Of a DNA stretch of 64,000 nt, positions 12,173 to 28,000 are shown piece by piece. A program made the translations under genes and the position numbers. The stretch is taken from NCBI RefSeq assembly GCF_052324685.1, contig NC_135228.1, positions 14,558,920-14,622,919 of the forward strand, written 5' to 3'. Numbering within the stretch: the stretch's first letter is position 1; every line of letters starts with the position of its first letter. The notes under the pieces were generated by a model. It did no database searches. It saw only the letters and a program-made list of their open reading frames with translations, and had not been told where the DNA came from. The stretch is from Brachyhypopomus gauderio. Its lineage: Eukaryota > Chordata > Actinopteri > Gymnotiformes > Hypopomidae.

Positions 12173-15100
12173 AGGGTTTTTCCAGTCAGTGAGACAGTTC
12201 TAACGCTTGTGAGTTCTATGCGATTTCTCATTGATCATCTAAACTAGCTCAGGCTGGTTCTGTGCTGACCTTGGCACGGTGCTCCACGTTAGCTTTGCGG
12301 TCGAGCAGCAGGCTGACCACCTCGGCCCGGCCCTGGAAGCAGGCCAGCGTCAGCGCCGTGTTGCGGTTGGTCTCGATCTGCGCGTTGATGTCGGACCCCA
12401 TGTCCAGCAGCAGCTTGACGGCAGGAACGTGGCCGTTCATGGCCGCCAGCATCAGGGGAGAGATGCCCAGCTTACTGCCCGTCCTGGAGAGTCGGGCGGA
12501 GGCATTAAAAGACAAAAACGTGCCGTGGTGGGGGAGGGGGGGGGGGACCGTTTCCACACTGCCGTGAGGGAGGTCACAGGTCAAGGACAAGATTTTTGGG
12601 GGGAGCGGCGGGGACCGGTAAATGAAATGTCTGACCTGGAGTTGATCTCAGCTCCAGCATTGAGGAGGATCTTGATTATATTGACGTAGCCCCCTGAGGC
12701 GGCGAGACTAAGAGGGGTGTAGTCGGACACGTTGCGGTGCTCTTTGTTGGCACCACGAAGAAGCAAAAGTTCCACCACCTGTAGTCAAGAAGGCCAAATT
12801 TCTCAGTTAGCAGGAAAGTAGCAGCCAAATCCAGATAAAACACTTCACAAAAATATGATATTGTAAAAGAAAATGGCTCCAATACAGATGGGCTCAATAT
12901 GCCTTGTGTCTTCTATGAGAAACGTGAGCTGGCTCTATAAACCCACCTCTTGTCTGCCACCTGAGCAAGCCAGGGAGAGAGGGGTGTCTTTGGTCCTCTC
13001 AGACTGGGCCTCGATGTCTCCTCCCTTGTCCAGGAGGATCTCTACGACGCCAACGTGACCCGCGGTGGCAGCCAGGATAAGAGGAGTGAACCCTGTGAAC
13101 AAAGACAAAGAACCAATGAAATACTGCATTTCCCGTCTAAGAACGGTATACGGTATAATTGAAGTGTTCCGAGTGTTACCCTTCTTGTCCCGATGCTCGA
13201 TGTTGGCCCCGCGCGCAATGAGCACAGACACTAGCTCCTCGTGGCCGCCCGCACAGGCCAGAGTCAGAGCCGTGTCGTGATTGCTCTCCGTCTGTGGGGG
13301 GGGGGGGGGGTTAGAGGTGGTAAAGAACTGCTTCTATGCCTGCATTCATTTTGCCTCCGAACTCGTTTGTGATCTTTACGTTTTGCATGAACTCTGCTGA
13401 CCCTAAATTAAATAACACGGTGCCTCGCACAAATTGGTGAGTACCACGCAATTACTACACTACACTAACCTTGTATGCATAAAGATTCACACTCCATCTG
13501 AGGTGTGGTGTGAGCTTACGTGTGCGTCGATGTCTACGGATGGGTAGAGCGGGAGCATGGAGGGTGGGGAGACAGTGTTGATGGGCGTCTGTGCTGTGGG
13601 CTGAGGTATGGGTGAGGTCGTAGTGTTTAACATAGGCACTCTGCTGGTCACTGCTGCAAATGGAGGAGGAACCCGGCCGTGAACGTTACACACAAAAAAC
13701 GCCTTCGGTGACGGTAAAAATGTAGAGTTCATGAACACTGCTTACCTGCCATGATGTCGTCCAGCGTGTCTGTGAGCGTCTGTGCGGGCGCGGCCACCAT
13801 GAGGCCGTCGGGCGCCTGCGTGGGGAGCCCGGGCCCCAGGGTGGACCGTGGCTGGCTCAGCGTCACCCTCTGCAGGTCTGGGCTGCTGCTGCCCGGGTAC
13901 TCGGCGCTGCCGAAGTCCGTGGACTGCTGTGCGGCCAGGGACTGGATAGGGACGAAGCTGGTCTGCAGAGGAGGAGGCGGGGCACCCTGCAGGGGGTGGG
14001 GCTGAGGGGGAGGAGGGGGCGGCGGCTGTGCCTCTTCTGGGTACAGGATGGTGTCCACTTGCGGTAGCTCGGCGTAGTCCACATCATCCTCGTCTTCGTC
14101 ATCTCCGTCGTCGTCGTCCTCGTCCTCCTCGTCGTTGTCCGCGGGGGTCTGGCGGTGGTCGTCCAGGCCCACCTCGCCGTCGGGGCCCAGCTGCGTGGCC
14201 TGGAGGGGCAGGGGCGTGCCGGGCGACTCCACCCCTGCCGTCTGGCCCGGCTCCTCCCTCATGCCCTTGGCCTCCATGTACTCTTTGGTGAACTGCTGCT
14301 GCGTCTTCAGCTGCAGCTGCCGCTCCACCTTCTGCAGCTCCTTGAGGATCTTCTTCTTCTTCTGCACCTGCTCCTCGCGGCTCTTCTTCAGCTCCTCGAT
14401 CTTGTCTTTGGTGAGCGGCTCGCCCTGGATCAGCTCCAGCGACTGCAGCTGGGCCTTCTCGATGGCGCTGATGCGCTGGCCCAGCTCGTTGAGTTTGCCC
14501 TCGGTTTCCTCCACGATGCACTCCAAGGGCTGGTACGGGTGGAAAGGGGGCAGCAGGTCGGCGTCCATGCCCGCCGCGCCAACCGCGTTACCCTGCAGAG
14601 AGCTCATCCTCTGCTTGGACATACCTGAGGAGCAGATCGACCACACAGTGAGGTCTACATCTCAACCGCCTTCACCAAAAGGTGTGATCCTGTTATTCTG
14701 ATAGTTTGGTGCATTTGGGGTAGTGTGAGAACTAGCCTTTGTTCGAGACTGGTGGGGGGTTGGCGATGGTGGAGGGCACCCTGTCTGGCTCCTGGGGGGG
14801 TACAACCATGGCCAGGGCTTGGAATGGGACTCGAGGAGCCTGTTGATATCAAACAAAAAGCAGGTGGCATGTGTCAGTACATATGCTTCTCTCTTCCAAA
14901 CCTAGCGGTTTCGGTATAGCGGCTTCGCACTATTTCTTCACACGTTTTCACCAATCCGAACGCTTGTGTAACCGAAGGCCTTTACACGCGCGTGTGCCAA
15001 TTTGTCGTCTGGCCATATCGTGTGTCCCGTGTCGCCGCCCTCACCTGAGGCGTGTCGTGCGAGGGGGGCGTGAGCTGGGACAGGTCCGGTGCCGGCACTG

Positions 15101-18100
15101 ACAGAATGTTGCTTGGGTAGTCGAGCAAGTAGGACACCACGTTAGTGTGACCACCCTTAGCAGCTTCAATCAGCATGGTGGAGCCATCCTGGGAGGAACG
15201 GAGATCAGAAAAAGAGAATGATGGGCACAGTCCAAGTACATTAACCAACTGTAGATTGCACGTAAAGCTGACATGATCTCCAGTGTCAAGTTGTGTCTTG
15301 AGCTCACCTTCAGTCTGTGTGTGGGATCTGCACCGTGTGCCAGCAACAGCTCCACCACAGCCAGGTGGCCCCCGGCGCAGGCCAGAGACACCACCGTGTG
15401 GTCGTTATTGGCTGTGGCTCTGTTAACATTAGCACCTACACACAACACCACCAGTTAGAGTCCAATAAACATGTACACGTGGATGTGTTTATGCACCACG
15501 CATGCCAACTCGTTAACTAGGTGAATGTTCAACCTCACCGGGAGGGAGTGATTCAAATAAAGCCGTTACCATAGGCCGATTTAGACAGCCTTGACGTGTA
15601 CCCTTGGCATTTCAAGATATTACGTTTAACCTTGTTGTATAAATATTATAACGTACAACACTTAGAGTGCGTGTACAGACAGATTTCTAGAACAAACACC
15701 CACTGCCTTATACTGCTCTCTAGCTTTTAACTTAAAATCATTCATTCAGTTACACATTTTGTGCATAATACATGAGTCAATTGAACTGTGATGTTGTAGA
15801 TTGGCTCTGTAGAGCAGACGCTGACCTTTACTGATTAAGAACTGCACAGTGCACAGGTGCCCTGCTCTGGCTGCTTTCATCAGTGGAGTCCTCCCACCTT
15901 CTGACTCGTGCTCCTAAACAACAACAACAACGACGCAAGATAAGTCAACATTACTAGGCCCAGACAACGCGTGAACAGCACTTCAACGAACACGGTAGAC
16001 GCGGAGCGCACCAGATCCGCCCCGGTTTGGAGCAGCACGTCGGCCACGTCCGTGTGTCCGTTCTCGCAGGCGTACGTGAGCGCCGTGTCCCCCGTGGCTG
16101 TGGTGGCGTGGACATTAGCGCCTGAGCGAAGGGAGAGAAACGAGTTACCCTCAAACTCGATTACACAAGACAGGCTTTTCAGAGGAGGGTTCGTGTCCTT
16201 GAAAACAGGGAGGCGGCCAAGTGGCTCTCACCGGCTGCCAGCAGGTACTTGACCAGCTCTAGATGGCCCTCCTGCGCAGCCTCCATGAGGGGAGTGGAGC
16301 AGCCCAGCTCGATGTCCGCACCGGCTTTGATGAGGAAGTCGGCTACCTCCAGGAAGCCGCCGCAGCAGGCCAGGGTCAGGGCCGTCTCTTGCGTCTCCTC
16401 CGTCTGCGCGTTGATGTTAGCACCTACGCACAGCACCGATAGCTCGGAACCCCTTATTTTAACACCACACGCTTGGAATTGTGAAACCTTTGAACATGAC
16501 AAATATTTTTAGAAAAACACAAGGAGAAGAAATAGAAACCAAGACTCCTCCACATATCATGCAGCTCAGTGCTGACTCCTCAAAAAGCACACCCCCCCCC
16601 CCCCCACACGCACATTTATCACATTGTTTGTTCCATCCAAGATCCTAGTACATCCAAACAAAGATTTAGTGTTCCTGATTGCTTGATTTACATGATCTGT
16701 GAGCACAACCATGGACCATCTGGGGTTCCTTAAGGGAGGGGCTAGAAAAGAGCTGATCAATACACAAGAGAATTCTGTCAAACCTCACACAGGAGTCCCC
16801 TAAAGGCGGTAACGTGGTGCGAGTGGTGAGAAGCTCTGGCGTACCTTGTGCCAGAAGCAGAGCCACCATCTCCTCGTGGCCCTCCCGTGCGGCCTCCATG
16901 AGAGGCGTGTAGCCCTCGTCGTTCACCTCCTCCAGGTTGGCCCCCCTCTCGATCAGCAGGGCCGCCAGCTCCACGTGGCCCCCGCACGCCGCCAGCGTCA
17001 GCGGAGACTCGAAGGAGTCGGCGGGCATGTTGACCTGCGCGCCACTGTCCAACAGCAGCCGTGCCACCTCCACGTGCCCGTCCTGCACACGTCGGGGGGG
17101 GGGGGGGGAGCACGTGAGTCTCACGCCGGGGACGGCCCGAACCACTAGAGCACCCAGTGAGTACACCAGACCAATTCTCAGAGTACAGCAGGCCGTTCTC
17201 ACCATGCAGGCCTCCATGAGCGCCGTGTGCATCTCGTCTGTCTTGTGTTCCTGGTCGGCCCCTGCCTCCAAGAGAAACCGCACCATGTCCAGGTGCCCTG
17301 CGTCAGAGCCAGAACATAGACTGTGACTCACTGCACATTCCCCACTGCGACAGACACGGTTCCTCGAGAGGCGGCGGCCGCTCGGGCCCGCACCTTTGTA
17401 GCAGGCCAGCGTGAGCGCGCTCTCCTTGAACTCGTTGGAGTGCGTGTTGATGCCGGCGCCGTACTCCAGCAGCACGCGTGCCACCTCCACGTGACCCGCG
17501 CTGGCCGCCTCCATCAGCGGCGTGTGGCCGTTCTCGTTGTGGTCCTCGATGTTGGCCCCCTCCTTCAGCAGGACCTTCACCACGTCCAGGAAGCCGCCGG
17601 CGCAGGCGTACGTGAGCGCCGTGTTGCCTGCGGGGGACAGCGGTGTGAGGGCTGGCCGTTGCGCCGGGGGGGGGGGGGGGGCGCATGGGAGAAGGTGGTT
17701 GGGCGTACCTGTGGAGGACTGTGCGTTGACGTCTGCTCCGTGCACCAGGAGCAGTTTGACGATGTCTACGTAACCACCACTAGCAGCTGCCATGAGGGGC
17801 GTGATGTCTCCTTTGATGCCTCGGTCCTCTACGTTAGCATGCATGGCGAGTAAAACCTACAGGGGGGGGGAGACACAAAACACGCAATCTTCTACAATCA
17901 AAGACCAAAAGGACCTGGAGAGGAGAAGATTCAGTAAAAAAAATTATATTAAAAAAAGATCAACAGATTACAATATATATACATGACTAAGCTCATGTGA
18001 ATGAAAACATGGTAATGTTCACGTATTCTTCCAAAAGTTACTTGGCCATCAGGATGTAAAGTGAAAACTTATGAGAGATTACACGTGTGTGCATTCGTGT

Positions 18101-18527
18101 GTGTGTGTGTGTGTGGGAGGTGTGTTAAGCGCAAGTGCACGCTACCTGTGCGAGCTCATAGTATCCAGCGGAGCAGGCCAGACACAGCAGGCTCTCTCCC
18201 TCCTCCGTGTGCTCGTTGACGCTGCGGCCCTCGTCCAGCAGCTTGCGCACGGCGTTCACGTCCCCGTCGGAGCAGGCCTCCGCCAGGCTGCGGCTAAAAA
18301 TAACCAGACTGCTACAATTACTGCAACTGTGCTGGGGCAAAGCTAAGCTAGCTACGCTCCCTAGACCCCTGCAGGAACCACGCAGGAACCACGCAGGAAC
18401 CCCTACACATCACAACATAACAGGATCTAAAGAGATTCAAGCACTCCTTAATATAAGGCCGATAGCTGACTATGTACGTCTTGATGGTGTACAGATAAGG
18501 GTTTTAAGAGAGAGTGTGTGTGTGTGT

Positions 18528-18562
<35 letters not shown>

Positions 18563-21500
18563 GAGGAGATGCCTACTTGTCTGCCTGGCTGGCGTTGAGC
18601 GTGTTCTCGGCCCTCATGCGGGTCAGGGCGGCGGCGGCTTCGTCCAGCGCGCAGCTCACCGAGGACGTCAGTCGCCGCAGGACCTCGGGATCTGCGAAGG
18701 CTTTGCCATCGGCAGTGGAGAGTTTACCGATGCCTGCAGCGGCCCGCCACGCGCCCGCACCACACAGCACCCAAGGCCAAACGGCATCCGCAGTTAGTGC
18801 AGGCACGAGTCACACGCACGCACAGTCACACCGAGAAGACACAAACGCTGGTTAGCCGTGTTCAAACCATGCGGCGAGGTGTAGTGCGCCACGTCTTTCG
18901 CCCAGTTTCACAAGGCAGTCGTGAAATTGGGAACTCTGAGTTAGGCTACTGAAATGTATACATGTTATACTGTGAACTTGGTGATTTTCTTTTTCACCCA
19001 AATCTACCATGGTCATTTTATACAAATAAGAGTTGCAGCTTCTACATTAATGAGTGCAGGGCTGCATGGGACGGACTGGTTCAGCCGTCCTGGACAGATT
19101 TTCGAATGTAAAAGTTAGCCGATTGAGTACGCAACATTACATATGGGCAGGAACACAGAGCAGAAGTGTGACAACATCAAGTCCTGAAATGGAGAAGCAG
19201 GTCTGAGCTGTGCGGAGTCAGCAGGCGCATCAGGGCCGTGTTGGGCTGCCGTTCCACTTTCATATCGGCACGCCGCACGCGCTTCACCTGACTTTACTCC
19301 ATACACGTAAACACTGGTCAGTATCGAAGGCCGTTTTCAACAAACTGGACAGGAGAGTCGGTGTCAGTGATCTGATCCTGCACTGGAAGTGGTCACCACT
19401 CTTCACATGCTGCCCTTTAAAGCACCAAACTGGAGCAAATCTTACACTATCACTTAATTTAAATAACTTTTGAGACTTTAAATTATTTATGGCATTCATA
19501 TGCCATTTGTTTTTGTGTAAATGATTACAGGCAACAAAGGACATGTGTATGGCACAGGATGTCTTAAACAAAAATCTGTGTCTGCTAACTGGAAGAGAAC
19601 ACATTGCTAACCTGCATAAACAGTCACTTATTAACACTATCATTACATAAGGAGTTGACTTCCCAATAACACAAACAGGCAGCCACATACAGAATGAAAA
19701 CAGGAAAAACGGCTTTCACACACAGACATGAAATAAGCACATCCACCAATTAGCATTCACAAACGGCCCTGCGCTGTACAGACAGGTACACGTCTAACAC
19801 AGAGGACCATGTGCACATCCTCACAGGCACATAAGGCAATTTTACTAAAGGCCACTGCTGAGTCATGATGGGAGCTGGTGCTGCAGTATGGAAATCCATT
19901 GTTCTGGCTAATCTGCCCCATGGATCCCCTGCTAGATAACTTTCTGATCCCAGACCAGCCTGTAGCACAGGCTCAGCAGAGCAGGCCTTGACCTCCGAGC
20001 CTCACCCGGCCCTCCCTTTACATTTGGCAGACGCGCTTACCCGGAGCAACCTAAGATTTCAATCATGTTTGAGGGGTAGACAAGTATAGTGTTATGGAGG
20101 CCAAGGACTCTTATTATGAAAGCACTGCCCACTGGGGAATGAACCCCAGCGATGTTACCACTACACTATATCAACCACAGCTTCTAAAAGGTCCTCGGTG
20201 GGCGAGTGCCGGTTCAAAGTGAAGGCAGGCAAGCACAGTCTCTACACTTGCTTGACTAAGGAGTCTCTAGGTGCCTGTTCTGTCCTTTTTTTTGTGGGAG
20301 GTTTAAGATCATTAATAGTACAGCTTTTTTTTTTTTTCACACAGTGCAAAACATGGTGAAATGTATGTACAAATAAGCACTGGACTTTAGTGAATGTGTG
20401 GCCATACTAAACTATATGAAGCCGTAGATTATGTATCTCTACCGATCTTTCATGCTCTCTGTGCAGTGACAGGTTGAGCTGCAATACCCTCAGAGTGGGA
20501 CTAACTGGAAATGGAAGTTGTGGCTTCACCGTATATGTACACTGTAAACAAAGCAGACTATTTAATCCAGAGAACTCAATACAGTCCCCTGTTCCTAACA
20601 TTAAGCTACAGGGCTAATCATTCCAGGTAATTTGAGATTTTTCCAAAGATAAAACAACCGATGGACAATTTTAAACATGAGCTCAGGCCTCGACCACAGA
20701 CACGTGACGGCGGCGTTTCCACAAACACGGCGCTTCTTTGTGTCACAGACGTGAACGAGCGAGTGCAGGGGTGTTAAGAGCGAGCGTGGCGGTCCAGAAA
20801 GGGCAGCTGCAGGTAGGCAGGGCGCGAGCTCCACACGGGACTTACCTGCCGCTTCCAGCAGGGCCTCCAGCCGGGCCTGCGTCTCTGGGTCTACCGTCCG
20901 CAGATCGGCGCCGTCTGCCGCGCTGGACAGGAGGAGCTCGGACGCTGTCTTCAGTACGGGATTGTCCAAGTCCTCCTGGTCCAGGATGAAAGACTCCACC
21001 TGGTAGGAAGTTAAAAATGGAAGGTGAACGGGTTGAGAAATTTCCACAAATGCAACTAGCACAAAAAAAAAAAAACACAAAGTTCAAGGAATTTTTAAAG
21101 TTTTTAAATCATATAAAGCACTTTGCCTGCATAGCTGATGAAGGAGCACAGTCCAAACATCCAGTTTCACTACACTATAACACACCCACCCACACACTCT
21201 CCTCCTCACACGGGCCCCTTACTAGAGGTATGGGATATTGAGGGTGTTTTTCGCTGTTCTGAAAATGGCACAATTTTTTGTTTGCACATTTTGTTGTGCA
21301 AGGGAACCTTTTAATTTTAACTAAAATGTCTTTACTTCGGGCACAATTAGCAAACCAAGAAACAGGCATCGAGATTCATTAATATACTCTGTGGTATATG
21401 TTAGTAAAAAAGGTAAGAAGAGAGAATCACCTCTTGTGTATTTTAAAATCATACCAAATCACCTAAATCAAACAAACACCCATAGACTGAGCATAGCGCT

Positions 21501-24500
21501 GAACAAAGTTATTTCTACTCCTGAAAACTCCAGAGTTTTGAGGACTGTAATGATAATGCAAACCGCACTCACTTCCATTACAAGGATTCCTTCTCACAGC
21601 TGGTCTCTCTTCTCTAGCATGGACAGGTAATTAACACACGGGGGCACTACTGACAAAGTTCCCACTGCCCACAAGGTGCGTGCCTTTCAGGCATGTTGCC
21701 TGGAGACGGAGCATGCAGTATTTAGGCCCTGAGCCTTGGTGGCATTACAGTAAGCACCAAGATGAGCTGCTGAGCGAGGGCCCCTCCCCTAACCCTCCCC
21801 TGCCCTGACCTTGACCTGCACTACACCTGCTGCTCCGCCCGCAGGCCAGAGTGTCCTGCCCCCACGCGCTGCGCCAGCCACGGGTGGTGCACGGGGAGCG
21901 CTGGTGCCATTCAGGAGCGTAGAAGCCTACACACCTGCTACCAGGTCAAGTAACAGCAGGACCGGGGGAGTCACAGCAAGTTAACTTACGTCATTACTGA
22001 AGGACTCCACTGACGACCAGGCAGTGAGTCTGTGCATGGCAGTTCATGGAAGCCTTTAATTAAATTAAGCGTAACGTGATCCGATTTAAAGTATTCTCAA
22101 GTATTCTCTTTCTGGCACGTGCTTTCATTTGTGGCAGCACTCCGTCGACAGGAGACAACCAGTATTGTGATATTTCGTAATGGACGTCAAAGCAAACAAG
22201 CAAAACGCTTTTGCAGGGGTTTTTATTTTTATTTTTTTATGGACCATGGTGCCACTAATCCTATTAGAAGAATACAAAAAGAGGTGGTGATCACAGCAGT
22301 GCAAAAGCCTACCAATACCAAGAATGTCAAGACGTACTGTTACACGCAACCTTATGACCATGTGACAACAATAAACTACAGAATACCAATAAGAATGCTC
22401 TGCATGATACACACTGCGCATCCATTCTTGAACTTTTTTGTGTTGCAGTGTTCATTCACAGTGATCATCCTTCAGAAAATAATCCAAATGCTTCCTGGCA
22501 TGAAATAACATCAAGTAAAGAGACCAACAAAAAACGTATTTATGCCTTGGTGAAACTCCGTCACGTGGCTGTCTTATTGGTTGAAATATTAAGCCATACA
22601 CAACAAGTACAGACAGTTTGAAAACTATGTTGTATGACTGCCACTACAGTAATATCATGGAAAAAGGTGAGATGAACTGGTTCTTAAAAGCATCAATGGT
22701 AGCTGCATTCTCTTCACCGACACCCATAGTGAGTGATGTGCGTGAAACACCTCGGTCACGCACGAGTTCTATTTGAGAAGTTGTATTTGTACAATTTAAC
22801 CTCTCAATTCTCTTAGTCGACGGATAGGTACAAGTCAGGATATCTTGACATTTAATGCTCCCAGATTCCCCAAACTCATGACAGACAACAAACAAAAACA
22901 CACTGTTCCGCCACTCTTTTGTTGAACCAGCAATTAAGGCTTTGTTTTCCCCAAAAAACAGAGAAGCACTGCTACAGATCAGCTTCAGTGGGATGGCTAC
23001 ACACCAAAAAACATACTAGAAAACATTGCCAAGAACAGCTGACCCAAAAAGGGGGAGTAGAGACTGAGGCAGTGAAGGGGACAGAGGGTGTGGTCAGCAC
23101 AGATCCCATCTGCAGTGAGAATAATTAAAATCATACAAGAGCATGTGAATATGCTGAGAATTTGAAGAGCTCGTAAATGTTGTGCTGTGGACTCTGGGCA
23201 GTCTCTATCTCGGAGGGTAATGAGATGATCGTATGAGGCGTTATAAAGGAAAGAGGGTGAGGAGACGGTGCGCATGTGATGGAATATAGGAGAGGCTATC
23301 TGGTGAAGGAGACGGGACCGTGTCTAAATGAGTGACTCTTCACCTCATCTATGCACTGGAAGGAGCTAGAGAGGGTTTTATTCCCCTCAAACTCCGCTAA
23401 AAGATGCAAGAGCAGCGCATGATTATTTCAATTATTAAGATACTCGACTCGTCGACAAAGACAACGAACATGTCAGTAAACAGACTTATTGGCAGGAGCT
23501 GGTCCAGAGGTAATTTTATGCCCTCACAGAAACAACAGAGTTACTTGGAGAACTCAAGGACACACCTAAGGTTCCTTGTTCTCCCAATACCCACTGTCCA
23601 ACCACAAGAACAGCTGGGAGAACCCGTGAAAGGGGACGCAGGACAAACCTTCCCCATATGCTAGTCCTGCCAGGGACTGTAGAATGGACCATAAACCTTA
23701 TATGCCAATTAAAATTAATTCCCATTAATGTACAAAACGTGAAAGTAGAGTGCACTGAAGATCAAACTCGATTGTCCAGTCAGAGGCCAAGAATACAAAA
23801 CCCACCAAACTGTCTAATGATTAGAGTAACAAAGTAAACAATACCACTGCTCCAATGGCCCATATGTGATTAAACAGCCTACATAATCACACCACAAGAC
23901 ACAGACAACAAAGATACGTGTACCGTGAATGTCATAGCCACACATTCAGAGAACAAAACGTCATGTGTTAAAGCTTCTGCCCCCTCTAGAACATCCCATG
24001 TGCTTCCTTACACATGACTGGGAATTTGACTCCAACATTAGTAGATGCACCACGTAATCAGTCTGATTGCTTGTAATCTGACCATGAAAAATATGAGTGG
24101 TAAAAACATTAAGTTTTGAAACAATGGCAAAACACCAAGATTGAAAAGGCTGAATTTAATGTGTTAAAAATACACCAAACCTCGTATATTAAACATACAT
24201 GTATTCTCAAGCACTGATAATGCCATCATACCCCTCCACAGGACAATTAAACAGACAGATAAATACAGACAAGCTTGCAGATATAGACCGTTTTAAAGAG
24301 TATTTTATGGGGGTAACCTTGTAGGTACCGTCTGCACTATTATTTTACTGCACTGCTATTCAAATCATTTCTAGAAGAAAGACAAACTTTCATCATTGAA
24401 CTCTCACTGAAAGTTCTGCCATTATGCTTATAACAGTCCTAACTGACCAGTTCAGCTAGTATATTTATGAACCATAAGTCCTCGGTCCACAGACAAATCA

Positions 24501-24960
24501 AAGCCTAACATGTCACACACCATGACTGGTGCCTTAACTGCAACCAAATTAAAATTGCAATATTAAGTTAATTGGTTTCCAATGGTGCAAACAATATGGC
24601 TAACCCTTAAATGCACAATGTGCAACATTAATTAGCTCTTGAAAACTATATATATATATTCCTAAATATTTAGAATTCCCTATGTTAATGGTCTTTCTTA
24701 ATCCTCCCCCATTACTACAAAGCATAAAAATCCTTTCATTTAAAAGTGTACATTTTATTCTATAATTAGAAATATGTTGCAGGCATTAGGGTGAGTCACT
24801 AACCAATATTTATCCAAGTAGTTCCTATCATTTCTTGAGAAGGTTTTCACAGTTTAGAGGTAAATGTGATTTCATTTACATGTGGTAAATGTAAATTATC
24901 AGACTCAACTACTTCCATCTTGAAGGCATCAAATCATGTTACAACTCGTGTGTGTGTGAG

Positions 24961-25035
<75 letters not shown>

Positions 25036-28000
25036 TAAGGTGTATACTGATAATGTATTTTTCCTGTTTATTTGCTGGTTCATGTAGGAATGACCTTTAG
25101 GCAGAAAAACTGGACACAAACATGCACGAACCAATGGAATAAATATTAAATCCTGTTACTGAAACTTCACCTTAAAATATCCCCATCAGGTTTGACCGTG
25201 TGAAGGGACTTGGACAGGGAGGGCTCGTCTAAGTCCATACAATCTGCAAGGATGCACATGTCCATGTTCTGTGCTGGTTTCATTGCTAATCCTGAACCAC
25301 ACCAAAGTAACTAACTGATGCTTGATCTCTAAGGACTCTTGATAAACACAAGGGCGGGCACACACGCACGCACACACACACCCAAACAAACATCATTTGC
25401 ATGTCCTCCCACCCCATCAGAACTACTACCACCCACAATGACAAGATTTTTCCCCATACCCCATGCAGTAGATTCTACTTACTCTAAGCAAACTTTAAAA
25501 ATGACTGGAGGGGGAAGAGCTGAAAAATAACTAAATTAACCTTTAGAAATATCCTTGTTTCCTCTCATCCTCTTCAGCAAAGTCCTTCAATAATCTTTAA
25601 CTCCAGCATGCACCCACAATGACCACTAATGGAAAATTAGGCAAGAGCCTGTCTGAAGACATTACAAACCACATTTAAGGCAGACAGTACAATGAGCTAT
25701 GTTTTATAATAGCAGAAAACATGACTTCTGTTTTCTGTTTTCACACTCTTATAATAGCCAGCTGAACTATGTTACTTCTTACTATAAATTGACAAGTGTC
25801 CCAGTGTCTAAAGTACAACAGACAATACGAAAATCTATACAAAGCACATTTTTACTACAGTAAAAATGAATAGGTATGGTTTAAAACTGGACCAAGTGTT
25901 TAATGAAAAGTCACTTCAATTAATTGGTACCTGGACATATGTGCGGAGTACACAAGCATGAACAAACTCTCCTCCTGTAAGGCATAAGAGCCATTGGCCT
26001 AGGAAACCTAGACACCAAGAAAATCCCCCAACAAGCACAAGGAGAAAAACCATCTAGTCCACATCACCCCAAACATCAACTCTGTGCATACTCAATTAAA
26101 GGAGTCACTGGTAAACAGCATTCAAGCACCACCTGTAAAACTCCATGTGAAACAAGAAATGCTACTGCATCAGTATGCTATTTGAATGAACTACAGTGCA
26201 TTTATCCTCCAAGTTAGGCACAGGTAGGTATTGAGGTCTGTGGAAACGGTTCTCAACAAATGCCAGTATCAGTTTCAAACTGCTTTTGATGGTAAAGATC
26301 ACACTTATCAATGTCACACACCTTTGGGCTACAGCTCGCTTGGACTGTATATTAATATTTCTGTTAAGGATTATATGGAAAGGCCACAGAATTTACAGAT
26401 TGGTGGCACTCTACCTCACCTAGGGGTCACACTTGTTACAATTAATGTACAGGGTATTGACACTGTGTTTGATTAGTATTGAATTAGTGTTATATTAGTG
26501 GTATTAGTACATTAAAAGGGAACCACTATTTAGTCGATGACTACAAGTCTCACCACAAAGGACATTCAAACCATTTCCAAGTTAAAAATCTTATAGTACT
26601 AATAAGAACAGTTCACATCCATAATAAAACAAATAAGGACCAAATAAGGCCACAGAGTATTTGTTCAAAATTAACACGGCAGAAAAATCTAATGTTATCT
26701 GTGACAAGTATCTCAAAATCCCAAAGTCTGCTGTGACAGGTAAAGTCTACAGAAAGAAAACCCAGGCGAACCAACTCCAGGCATATATTTTCAGTCAGGA
26801 AAAGTTAGACGTTATTTAGGTTGGACAACACACCATCTCAGCTCTTCTTATAAGTTGTTTCCATCACTGTACATGCATTCACAGACAAACATACAATTCC
26901 ACAGACTCTCAAGTTAAGTGCTGGTTTTGATGCACAAGGTAATAACAAAGACCTCAATCAAGCTCTGTGTGTCTCCCCTCATTACCGAGGTTGTCAGTGT
27001 GGGAACTGTACCCCTTCTGGCCTGAACAAAATAAATTTATACCACAAATCAAAATGTTTGTCATTCAGCATTATGAAACAGTGGCCAGTTTTATTGGAAT
27101 TGCAGCTCTATGGAATCAATGACTTTAGATTTAACATGACTGCACAATTCAATACTTTACATTTTTGATAATCAAATATGCCAACATTATTTCGTTTAAC
27201 TTCCTATATTTGTGTTTTTTTTTAACTCCATCGTCATCTTTGTACGTGTTCACCAGGAGATTTAGTAATAAGCATATTATGGTGAAATAATGAAGTGTTT
27301 ATTCAAAAGAAATATATATATCTTCACACAGATCTAACACATATTTCAACATCATTTGTATTCATCTTGGAAAAGACGACAAATGTTGATTAAATTCATG
27401 GCAAATATACCAAGAGATGTGAACATGTCAAAAATCTGACCTCAATAGCACCATTAAAATGATCAGTCATGTCATATACAACCCTTGCATGAACCTGCTA
27501 TCAAGGTCAGGTGAGGTAACATTTCAGCAGATATCATAAATGTTTTGTCTACTTAAAACTTTTAATATTAACAACGGGTAAAAGATTCCCATGAAAATAT
27601 TGCTGGAAGTGGAATTAAAGCCCTCCTTACTAACAGAAAACGCACGTATGCACAAAAGAAACTTCAGGAGACTAAACAGGTGCTCTTCTTGGGAATCTAA
27701 GCCCTACCTGAGACAGATGTTAGCCTTTCCTTCTTTTTCAATACCCCTCCCCAAAATTCCAAACAAAATACCAGCAACACAAGAGATGGGACACTGGCAT
27801 TCACTACAGGTTATAAAAAGCAACAGACGCCCCCCTGTCCTCTAGACAGAATGAGGGAAGAATCATGTACAACCCTGGGAAACAAAAGATGCATGAGTGT
27901 AAGCATGGTGTGTGCATCTGCATCAAACATCCCCACCTTCTCAAAGTAACGTGTTCCTAAAGGGTCAGGATATTAGCCGAGGCTATTTTTATCAATTGAG

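Noticed and set aside
14135-14701. Plus-strand open frames opposite ankhd1 exon 15
   Set aside because: Shadow frames of the coiled-coil/acidic exon (leucine and serine runs mirror CAG/GAG codons); no promoter or splice support.
22119-22508. 129-codon plus-strand ORF in ankhd1 intron 1
   Set aside because: Low-complexity hydrophobic composition, no homologous family, inside an intron with normal splice sites.
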